From positions 62,001-126,000 of the forward strand of contig CACJPL010000002.1 in the NCBI GenBank assembly GCA_902595285.1: 64,000 bases of DNA, given 5' to 3'. Made by a program: the position numbers and the translations under genes. The notes beneath the pieces are model-generated. The model saw only the letters and a program-made list of their open reading frames with translations, did no database searches and had not been told where the DNA came from. The stretch comes from an uncultured Pelagibacteraceae bacterium. Its GTDB lineage: Bacteria > Pseudomonadota > Alphaproteobacteria > Pelagibacterales > Pelagibacteraceae. Shown one piece after another: positions 57,434 to 64,000 of this stretch (positions within the stretch are counted from its first letter, which is position 1; the number at the start of each line of letters is the position of its first letter).

Positions 57434-58095
57434 TAATTATATAATTTCCTGTCTATAATTTTTTTTATTTTTAAAAAACATGCCCTTTTAGTAAGGTTTG
57501 TCGTATTAATCAATAGTGAATCTTTTGTTTTCTTTAGAGGTGAAATTTTTCTTTTGAAGTCATTTTTATCGCGTTTTTTGATGCTTTTTAGCACTTCTGT
57601 GTAAGAGATTTTTTTATTTAATTTTTTAAGCTCTTTAAATCGTCTTTTAGCTCTAGTCTTAATATTTGCAGTTATATAAAATTTAAAGTCTGCGTCTGGT
57701 ACAATTTTGTATGTAATATCTCTTCCATCAAGGCATGAACCTTTATATTTTTTTGGTGGATTATAGGCAAAATCTAATTGAAAATTATGAACTATTTTTC
57801 TTAAATTTTTTATTTTTGAAATTAGTGAGGCTTCAATACCAACTTGATCTGATAGTAAAAATTTATTTGATAGATAATTAATTTTTAAAGACTTAATTTT
57901 AGATCTTATATAATTTTGATTATATTTTTTTGGAAATTTTAATTTATGATATGCAATATATCTATAAATTTTCCCTGTATCCAGATAATAAAGCTTATAA
58001 TGTTTAGATATTGCTTTTGCCAACGTCCCAGCACCAGCTGCGGCAGGTGAATCTATAGCAATTTTTAAAATATTTTTTCTTTTAATTATTTTCAT
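57433..58095 (-). CDS. cmk: Cytidylate kinase with altered P-loop
   Basis: The 220-residue kinase would phosphorylate CMP/dCMP. The N-terminal loop reads D15SPAAAGAGT24, so Ala22 replaces the P-loop lysine of GPxGxGKGT. The rest is conserved: CLDGRDITYKIVPDADFKFYI, RAKRRFKEL, and the RDKNDFKRKISPL lid. The nucleotide sequence encodes GCT at this codon with no frame problem. The gene is in its usual place upstream of rpsA. Either a nearby lysine compensates, such as Lys27, or the mechanism differs. Confidence 0.9.
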   Translation of the reverse strand: MKIIKRKNILKIAIDSPAAAGAGTLAKAISKHYKLYYLDTGKIYRYIAYHKLKFPKKYNQNYIRSKIKSLKINYLSNKFLLSDQVGIEASLISKIKNLRKIVHNFQLDFAYNPPKKYKGSCLDGRDITYKIVPDADFKFYITANIKTRAKRRFKELKKLNKKISYTEVLKSIKKRDKNDFKRKISPLKKTKDSLLINTTNLTKRACFLKIKKIIDRKLYN

Positions 58096-59407
58096 TTAAA
58101 TTTTTGATCAATTTTAAAAAATTTGGAAAAGATGAATTAATAGAATCTTTATCATAAATTTTCCATTTTCCACCAAAAGTTAATGCCGCAATAACACTAG
58201 TCATAAAAACTCTGTGATCTTTTAGGTAATTTTTAATAATAATTTTTTTTTTGATATTAAGGTTTGGATTTCCAAATATTTGAATAGAGTTATTAGTTTT
58301 AATAGTTTTGACTCCCATTGAATTTAATATTTTTGCACCCCAATCTAATCGCGGGCTTTCTTTGTGGTTTAATTCCGACAGATCTTTAAATTTTGAAATA
58401 CCTTTGGCCCTAGCAGCAATTAAAAAAATTATTAAAAATTCATCTATTGCTGAAGAGTTTAAATTTGTCGGACAATTTATGGATTTAAAATTATTTACAC
58501 TTTTTATTTTAATATCTGCGATTTTTTCTCCTTTATATTTTTTTATATTTGAAAAGGTAATTTTAGACCCCATCATATTAAGAATATCTATTACTCCGGT
58601 TCTAGAAGGATTAATATTTACATTTTTTATTGTCATTTGAGAGTTTTTACTTAAAAGTGTTAAAACAATAAAAAATGCACTAGAGCTTATATCGGATGGT
58701 ATATTATAATTTAATGGCTTTATTTTTTTAGCTTTTTTTATCTCTATGTAGTCGTATTTTTTTTTGCTCTTTAACTTTATTGGTAAATTTAAATATCTAC
58801 ATAAAATCTCTGTATGATTTCTAGATTTTTTTGCTTTTATAAAAGTTGTGCCATTTGCTCTAAGCCCTGCAAAAATTATACTACTTTTGCATTGTGCCGA
58901 ACCTTTTTTTTCAAAATAACTAATAGGTTTGAGAAATTTTGAACCTTGTATTTCAAGTGGTAAAAACTTTTTATTTTTAAGTTTAAAGGATGCTCCAAAT
59001 TTTTCTAATGGTTTTGTTACCCTTTTAAAATCTCTTTTAGAAAGACTTTTATCTCCAATAATTTTAATTTTATTTTCTGCATTAATTAATAGACCAAGTA
59101 TAAGACGACCTAAAGTTCCAGAATTTTTGGCATTGATTGTTATATTTTTTTTATATTTATAGCCATCAATACCCCTTCCATAAATAATACATTTATCTTT
59201 TTTAAATTCTGATTTAATACCAAGTTTTTTTATAGCATTTATTGCAGCCAACACATCTTCAGATTTTAAAAGATTTTTAGATTCGGATTTTCCATTTGCT
59301 AAAGATGAAAATAAAATCCATCTTATACTTAAACTTTTGTCTCCACTAACTTCAATTTTTTTATTAAAACTATTAATTTTTTTTTTGATAGTGATAGAAT
59401 TACTCAT
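58082..59407 (-). CDS. aroA: 3-Phosphoshikimate 1-carboxyvinyltransferase
   Basis: The 441-residue EPSP synthase adds enolpyruvate to shikimate-3-phosphate. It has GDKSLSIRWILFSSLANG, NSGTLGRLILGLL (class II-like Gly-Arg spacing), GSAQCKSSIIFAGL and the C-terminal KDHRVFMT/AALTFGG stretch. It overlaps cmk by 14 bases. With aroB and aroK elsewhere in the window it covers three steps to chorismate. Confidence 0.96.
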   Translation of the reverse strand: MSNSITIKKKINSFNKKIEVSGDKSLSIRWILFSSLANGKSESKNLLKSEDVLAAINAIKKLGIKSEFKKDKCIIYGRGIDGYKYKKNITINAKNSGTLGRLILGLLINAENKIKIIGDKSLSKRDFKRVTKPLEKFGASFKLKNKKFLPLEIQGSKFLKPISYFEKKGSAQCKSSIIFAGLRANGTTFIKAKKSRNHTEILCRYLNLPIKLKSKKKYDYIEIKKAKKIKPLNYNIPSDISSSAFFIVLTLLSKNSQMTIKNVNINPSRTGVIDILNMMGSKITFSNIKKYKGEKIADIKIKSVNNFKSINCPTNLNSSAIDEFLIIFLIAARAKGISKFKDLSELNHKESPRLDWGAKILNSMGVKTIKTNNSIQIFGNPNLNIKKKIIIKNYLKDHRVFMTSVIAALTFGGKWKIYDKDSINSSFPNFLKLIKNLNENN

Positions 59408-59413
59408 TGTTTT

Positions 59414-60190
59414 TTAATTAAACTTAAAACTATCACCAAAATAGGCGTTTTGAGCATCAATATCCTTTACTAAATTTGAAGGAGTATCTTGTGCAACGAT
59501 CTTACAATTACTCAATATCATAGCCACATCTACGCATGCAAGTAAATCTCTAGCTTGGTGGTCACATATACAAATTGTTATTTGATTTTCTTGTTGTAAT
59601 TTTACGATTATTTCTTGTAACATTTTAATTGTTAGTACATCTAATGCAGCAAAACATTCATCTAATAATAAGACTCTTGGTTCACTTAAAAGCGACAAGG
59701 CAATGACCAATTTTTTTTTCTGCCCTCCTGATAAAAATTTTGCTTTAATATTTTTTATATTCTCTAATTCGAATCTAGATAATAAGTAATTTACTCTGTC
59801 TCTTATTAAATTTTTATCATTTATTACTATTTCACCAATTGCCTTCAGGTTATCCTGTAATGTTAAATCATTAAAGTATCCTCCGTACTGAGGAACATAA
59901 CCAACTTTAAATTTTTTAGTTCTAAAATAAACAGGATATCCAGTTACATCCTCACCATTTATTTTTATTGTTCCTTGTTTTGGAGATATTAATCCTGTAA
60001 TAAGATTAAATATTGTTGACTTTCCAACACCATTAGGGCCCAACATCCCAAATATTTGTCCCTCATTAATTTTGAAATTTATATTGTCTAAAATTAGTCT
60101 GTTACCATACGCTAAAGAAACATTCTCAAACTCAATTATTGTATTTTTTTTTTTGAAAGATTTGATCCTAAATTTTTTAATTATAGCCAT
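59414..60190 (-). CDS. lptB: LPS export ABC transporter ATP-binding protein
   Basis: The 258-residue ATPase has Walker A G51PNGVGKST, Q-loop QYGGYF, signature LSGGQ (153-157), Walker B LLLDE178 and H-loop H211. The C-terminal YFGDSFKF matches the YLGxxFRL tail of LptB. Cys179 follows the catalytic glutamate where most ABC proteins have Pro (DEP). It powers LPS extraction with LptF/LptG, which are not in this window. It follows lptC by one base. Confidence 0.9.
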   Translation of the reverse strand: MAIIKKFRIKSFKKKNTIIEFENVSLAYGNRLILDNINFKINEGQIFGMLGPNGVGKSTIFNLITGLISPKQGTIKINGEDVTGYPVYFRTKKFKVGYVPQYGGYFNDLTLQDNLKAIGEIVINDKNLIRDRVNYLLSRFELENIKNIKAKFLSGGQKKKLVIALSLLSEPRVLLLDECFAALDVLTIKMLQEIIVKLQQENQITICICDHQARDLLACVDVAMILSNCKIVAQDTPSNLVKDIDAQNAYFGDSFKFN

Positions 60191-60191
60191 T

Positions 60192-60761
60192 TTAGTTTTT
60201 GCTTTTAATATTTACTTTTTCATTAGCAGAATACATAAATACTTTTGTATCTTTTGTATTAATATCCATTTCTATCACATCAGCATTTAGAATATTTTCT
60301 TCATTCGTATAAATCACATTTCTAGATATAATCAAAGAATTTCTGTCAAATGAAAAGTCAAGATATTCACCAGTAATTTGATTTTTCTCATAGTTAATTT
60401 TAATATTTTCATTAAATATAGTGTCATAATTGTTAATATTATATTTTCCATAATTCGAGGTTATTGTAATTTTTTTTGAATTCTCTAAAATAATTAATGC
60501 TGATACATCTGTTAAATAAATAATATTAGTGTTTTGTAAATCTATCTCACCCTGTAAAGCATTAATTATATATTCATTACCCTTGGTATCTTTTGATGCA
60601 TAATTGACGTTTTTTAAAATATTTGAGGAATAAGATTCTTCAATAATTTTTTCTGTTTTTTTTTTATTTTCTAATTTTTTTGCAAAAGTGAAAAAAAATA
60701 TTACTAAAATTAAAGCTAAAGCAAAAATTATAAAAATTTTTATAATCTTTTCTCTTCCCAT
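60192..60761 (-). CDS. lptC: LPS export bridge protein LptC
   Basis: The 189-residue protein has one N-terminal TM helix (about 7-28) and a beta-jellyroll-type domain with repeated short strands, the LptC pattern. It passes LPS from LptBFG to LptA in the periplasm. It sits between kdsD and lptB, where the lptC-lptA-lptB order is usual; lptA is not present here. The assignment rests on topology and position rather than strong motifs. Confidence 0.8.
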   Translation of the reverse strand: MGREKIIKIFIIFALALILVIFFFTFAKKLENKKKTEKIIEESYSSNILKNVNYASKDTKGNEYIINALQGEIDLQNTNIIYLTDVSALIILENSKKITITSNYGKYNINNYDTIFNENIKINYEKNQITGEYLDFSFDRNSLIISRNVIYTNEENILNADVIEMDINTKDTKVFMYSANEKVNIKSKN

Positions 60762-61730
60762 TTACGTGATATTTGACTGCAAAATATTATGTATATGAAG
60801 AATTCCTATTGTTTTATCCTTTTTTTTGTTTTGATGAACACATAAGGAGGTTATTTTTTTTAAATTCATCATAGATAAGGCCTTTGCAGCTAGATCATTT
60901 TTTTCAATACTTATAGGCTTTTTTGTCATAACTTCTTTAACAATTCTAGATTTTAGATCTATATTTTTTTGATTAAATCTTCTTATTTGTCCATCTGTTA
61001 TTATTCCTACAGTTAAATTCCTTTTATTAGTAACAACAAGACATCCAAGTTTTTTTTTATTGAGTATTATTAAAGCATCTTTCATTTTTAAATTTTCTTT
61101 TACAAAAGGAATTTTATCACCAGTTAACATTATATCTTCAACTGTTTTTAATTGAGCACCCAAACTACCTGCGGGATGTATCTTTTTAAAATCTAATTTA
61201 TTAAATTTTTTATGTTTCATTGCTGATATTGCCAATGCATCACCTAAAGCTAACTGTGCAGTTGTGCTGGATGTTGGAACTATTCCCTCAGACTCAATTA
61301 CTTGAGGTAGTAATAATTTGATATCTGATGCTTTATATAAAATAGAATTTTGTTTAGATACAATACCAATAAGTAAAATTTTATTTCTATTTGCAAATTG
61401 TATAATATTTCTTAGCTCTTTAGTCTGTCCTGAATTACTTATTAAAATTAATATATCTTTTTTTGATATGCTTCCTAGATCACCATGTGATGAGTCACTT
61501 GCAGAGAGATAGAAAGAGGGGGAGCCTACAGACGAAAGTGTCGCGGCAATTTTAGATGCTATAATTCCACTTTTACCTACTCCACATAAAATTATTTTTG
61601 ACTGACATTTTGAAATTTCTAATACAGCTTTATTAAATGAGTCATTTAAATTTTTTTTTAATTTTTCTAAAGCTTTAATTTCAAGATTAATTACTTCTTT
61701 TGCTATTTTAATAAATTTCTTATTTTTCAT
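60762..61730 (-). CDS. kdsD: Arabinose-5-phosphate isomerase
   Basis: From ATG 61730 (overlapping the previous stop as TAATG) the protein is 322 residues; TTG 61742 is a weaker alternative. A SIS domain with GVGKSGIIASK and SDSSHGDLGSI is followed by two CBS domains (about 200-320). It makes arabinose-5-phosphate for Kdo, the inner LPS core sugar. Context with lptC and lptB fits LPS biogenesis. Confidence 0.94.
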   Translation of the reverse strand: MKNKKFIKIAKEVINLEIKALEKLKKNLNDSFNKAVLEISKCQSKIILCGVGKSGIIASKIAATLSSVGSPSFYLSASDSSHGDLGSISKKDILILISNSGQTKELRNIIQFANRNKILLIGIVSKQNSILYKASDIKLLLPQVIESEGIVPTSSTTAQLALGDALAISAMKHKKFNKLDFKKIHPAGSLGAQLKTVEDIMLTGDKIPFVKENLKMKDALIILNKKKLGCLVVTNKRNLTVGIITDGQIRRFNQKNIDLKSRIVKEVMTKKPISIEKNDLAAKALSMMNLKKITSLCVHQNKKKDKTIGILHIHNILQSNIT

Positions 61731-62341
61731 TAATGTGCCCAAATATCATCTTTAAATAAAGCCAAATCAAGATCAACTCTAGTTTTTAAAAAATTAAGAC
61801 AATCTTTATATAATTTAATTCTATTTTCTCTTTTAAGTATATTATCAAGCTCCTCATGTATTTTATGTAAATATATAACATCATTTGCGCAATATTTAAG
61901 TTGAGCTGGTGAAAGTTCTCCACCGAAATCTGAATTTTGAAATTGTTTACTAATGTCTATATTAATAAATTCTTTTATTAAAGTTTTTAAAGAATGATTA
62001 TCTGAATAAGATCTTGCAAGCTTTGATGCTATTTTTGTATCAAGTATATTATTTGTTTCAGTTTTCAGATAATACTTAATATGAGCTAAATCTGCTCTGC
62101 CATAATGGAAAATCTTGATTATATTTTTATCATCTAACAGCTTTACTAAGTTAGGTGCATTATAATTCTTTCTATCAAATTGAACAATGTGTGCATCAGA
62201 TCTTCCTGATGAAATTTGAATTAAACATAGTGGATCACGTCTGACATTTAGACCCATAAACTCACCATCTACGGCAATTATATTGCCTAAATTTAAATCT
62301 TCTGGTAGATCGTTTTTATATAGTTGAATATTATTACTCAT
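61730..62341 (-). CDS. Ribonuclease D-like 3'-5' exonuclease
   Basis: From ATG 62341 the protein is 203 residues; the longer frame crosses the divergent NDUFA9-like gene. The DEDDy residues are D25 and E27 in VDGEFMG, D84 in GRADLAHI, and Y150-x3-D154. It lacks the HRDC domains of full RNase D, as in the short alphaproteobacterial form beside kdsD. It probably trims tRNA or other RNA 3' ends. Its stop overlaps the kdsD start. Confidence 0.88.
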   Translation of the reverse strand: MSNNIQLYKNDLPEDLNLGNIIAVDGEFMGLNVRRDPLCLIQISSGRSDAHIVQFDRKNYNAPNLVKLLDDKNIIKIFHYGRADLAHIKYYLKTETNNILDTKIASKLARSYSDNHSLKTLIKEFINIDISKQFQNSDFGGELSPAQLKYCANDVIYLHKIHEELDNILKRENRIKLYKDCLNFLKTRVDLDLALFKDDIWAH

Positions 62342-62357
62342 TTTAAAACATATATAT

Positions 62358-63332
62358 ATGAAAGCAAAAAATTGTCTAATTTTTGGTGGCAGTGGCCAAA
62401 TAGGTAAAAACTTAATAAGAAAACTCACAAAAAATAATTTTAAAGTTACTGTTGTTACAAGAAATTTGCATCAAAAAAGCTATATTGTTAAAACTCAAGC
62501 CAATGTTGGCTATATTGATGTTGTTGAGTCCAATATTTTCGATGAAAATAAAATTAGAAATCTTTTCAAAAAAGCTGATATTTGTATAAACCTAATAGGT
62601 ATTTTATTTGAGCAAAAAAAAGGAAATACTTTTCAAAATATTCATTCTGTTTTCCCTTCTTTGTTGGCTAAACTTTCAAAAGAGTATGGTTTAAAACATT
62701 TTATTCATCTTTCGGCATTAGGTATAAATAAAGCAACTGATTCAAATTATGCAAAAACCAAACTTGAAGGTGAGGATAAAGTATTAAAAAATTTTCCACT
62801 TGCTACAATTTTAAGACCATCAATTGTTTACTCAGTAGATGATAATTTTACTACTAATTTTATGACATTGCTAAATAGACTTCCTTTTTTCCCAATTTAC
62901 TACAATGGAGTCACTAAATTTGCGCCCATTCATTGTTCCGACCTAACAGATGTTATCTATAATATCATTTCTAAAAATACTTACCCTAAGATCATAGAAT
63001 GTGTGGGTCCAGAAATAATAACTTTTAAAGAAATTATACAAAGATTGCTAATTTTGATAGATAAGAAAAGACTTTTATTACCTATGCCTTTACCAGTAGC
63101 TAATATAACAGCAAGGTTTTTTGAGATTTTTCCCAAACCACTAATAACAAAAGATCAATTGAGGCTTTTAAAATATGATAATATTTCATCAGGTAAGTAC
63201 AAAACAAATTTTGACATTGGTATTCCTAGCTTAAGATATTTTGATGATGAAGTTAAAAAATATTGTTTTATGTGGAAAGAAGGTGGTCAATTTTCTACAG
63301 AAAAATATCAGAACGAAAAGATTGAAAATTAG
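62358..63332 (+). CDS. NDUFA9-like NAD(P)-binding protein
   Basis: The 324-residue atypical short-chain dehydrogenase has the Rossmann motif GGSGQIG (about 10-16), VTVVTRN, the INLIGIL segment and RPSIVYSVDD, matching the NDUFA9/complex I 39-kDa-type family. Mitochondrial members are accessory to complex I and bind NADPH. The bacterial role is less clear and may concern quinone synthesis or complex I assembly. It is divergent from the RNase D-like gene by 16 bases and ends five bases from convergent gcrA. Confidence 0.88.
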   Translation: MKAKNCLIFGGSGQIGKNLIRKLTKNNFKVTVVTRNLHQKSYIVKTQANVGYIDVVESNIFDENKIRNLFKKADICINLIGILFEQKKGNTFQNIHSVFPSLLAKLSKEYGLKHFIHLSALGINKATDSNYAKTKLEGEDKVLKNFPLATILRPSIVYSVDDNFTTNFMTLLNRLPFFPIYYNGVTKFAPIHCSDLTDVIYNIISKNTYPKIIECVGPEIITFKEIIQRLLILIDKKRLLLPMPLPVANITARFFEIFPKPLITKDQLRLLKYDNISSGKYKTNFDIGIPSLRYFDDEVKKYCFMWKEGGQFSTEKYQNEKIEN

Positions 63333-63337
63333 ATATA

Positions 63338-63832
63338 TTAAGCTGATTGAATTTTTTTTTCTATGAATTCAGGAACCTCATCTTTTTCATTAGCTTCTTC
63401 TTTTTTACCTTTTGGTTGATAAGCATAAAGCAGATGAAGTTTACAATAAGAGAAATCTTTAAGTGAGGATCTACCGCAAAAGTAAAATGATTTTTCATCT
63501 GGATGTCCTATTGGCCACTTACAAGAATTCTCATCAAGTTCTTCCAATTGTTTCGGATTTTCTGGTTCAAAATCCTTTTCTATTATTAAAGATTTAAACT
63601 TATTTCTTCTACCTCTTTTTGTTTTTATATTTTTATTTTCATTAGTATTTTCAAAGTTTTGGTTAGATGTAGCTGTTCGGGTTTTAATTTTTGCAGATAA
63701 ATTAAGTCTATGTGCTTTACCAATAACTGCATTTCTTGTTATTCCTCCAAGAATTTCAGCAATTTGACTCGCGGTGTTTCCTTTACCCCATAATTCTTTT
63801 AATTTATCAACTTTTTCTTCAGTCCAACTCAT
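63338..63832 (-). CDS. gcrA: Cell-cycle regulator GcrA
   Basis: The 164-residue protein starts with the GcrA signature MSWTEEKVDKLKELWGKGNTASQIAE, the helix-turn-helix with GGITRNAVIGKAHRLNLS, a basic linker (about 50-90) and a C-terminal CKWPIGHP...FYFCGR...YCKLH region with conserved cysteines. GcrA binds sigma70-RNA polymerase and activates genes at GANTC-methylated promoters. No GANTC site is seen in the 168 bases upstream. Confidence 0.95.
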   Translation of the reverse strand: MSWTEEKVDKLKELWGKGNTASQIAEILGGITRNAVIGKAHRLNLSAKIKTRTATSNQNFENTNENKNIKTKRGRRNKFKSLIIEKDFEPENPKQLEELDENSCKWPIGHPDEKSFYFCGRSSLKDFSYCKLHLLYAYQPKGKKEEANEKDEVPEFIEKKIQSA

Positions 63833-64000
63833 TTATCTATATCTTGTATATTGTTTTAATAAACTAACAATATACTGATATAAATTTAAATGAAACAATC
63901 AAAATATCAGAGTTATCAACAAATATTTCTTTTTTTTTGTTTAATCTCTTTTCAATCATAACTTGTATCTAATAAGTAAAATTTATAAAAACAAAGAAAT
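63833..64000. other. Intergenic region at window end
   Basis: These 168 AT-rich bases hold no ORF over 25 codons. They contain several short T/A tracts and one TTATCAACA. The gcrA promoter should be here on the minus strand, but no pair of boxes stands out. Confidence 0.4.

Noticed and set aside
62342..62428. N-terminal extension of the RNase D-like protein
   Set aside because: It runs through the start of the divergent NDUFA9-like gene and is not conserved-looking; ATG 62341 fits the family.
63913..63921. TTATCAACA resembling a DnaA box
   Set aside because: A single site with one mismatch in AT-rich DNA; no cluster of boxes, no dnaA or origin-like organisation.

Overview
The window is very AT-rich, has almost no intergenic space, and is dense with housekeeping genes in alphaproteobacterial gene order (infC-rpmI-rplT-pheST, murA-DUF2948-hisD-infA, hisS-hisZ-hisG, trpF-trpB-trpA-accD-folC, cmk-rpsA-ihfB, bolA/J-protein/cobS/cobT, gcrA). 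Protein sequences, the codon bias to A/T and the streamlined layout fit a free-living marine SAR11-type bacterium (Pelagibacterales, 'Candidatus Pelagibacter' relatives). The organism call is an inference from sequence character, not from a database search. No insertion sequence, prophage, CRISPR array or rRNA operon is visible, and no stretch over 300 bases lacks a gene.

Layout. 1-3161: 3' two thirds of gltB. 3158-5098: ABHD10-like hydrolase and a GT4 glycosyltransferase. 5099-13512: a translation block (thrS, infC, rpmI, rplT, pheS, pheT, lepA). 13551-16999: a three-gene surface-glycan island ending at tRNA-Ser. 17251-20597: a short-form gyrB and the redox sensor kinase regB. 20594-24163: cobT, cobS and a J-domain gene, divergent from bolA. 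24152-25757: aroB, aroK. 25815-27735: a small membrane protein and a large exported protein of unknown function. 27762-29947: def, fmt, truA. 29927-37320: a leftward run with a SET-domain gene, an HDAC-family gene, dapE, dapD, a HAD phosphatase, argB, and yidC-yidD-rnpA-rpmH. 37417-43008: a TVP38-type membrane protein, tRNA-Thr, two tiny basic ORFs, dcd, murA, DUF2948, hisD, infA, tRNA-Phe, a cold-shock gene and tRNA-His. 43013-46129: hisS-hisZ-hisG. 46308-49924: rmuC, an MGME1-like nuclease, exonuclease I and thioredoxin. 49921-62341: an unbroken 14-gene leftward run from an RNase D-like gene through kdsD, lptC, lptB, aroA, cmk, rpsA, ihfB, pyrF, trpFBA and accD to folC. 62358-63832: an NDUFA9-like gene and gcrA.

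How the genes work together. The window mixes translation (tRNA synthetases, initiation factors, ribosomal proteins, formylation/deformylation), amino-acid synthesis (glutamate, lysine/DAP, arginine, histidine, tryptophan, shikimate), envelope and LPS supply (murA, kdsD, lptB/C, the glycan island, yidC) and DNA maintenance (gyrB, ihfB, the rmuC/exonuclease trio). Regulation is sparse: RegB, GcrA, IHF, CspA and a few promoter-like boxes.

Most interesting points: a tRNA-His with G1:U72 and A73 placed five bases before hisS; two tRNAs (Thr, Phe) with non-canonical elbow nucleotides; a cytidylate kinase lacking the P-loop lysine; CobS/CobT with no visible cobalt-chelation partner; adjacent SET and HDAC-family genes; a nuclease trio; lptC and lptB with no lptA between them; and eight convergent junctions that all meet within about 20 bases, often sharing stop-codon bases.
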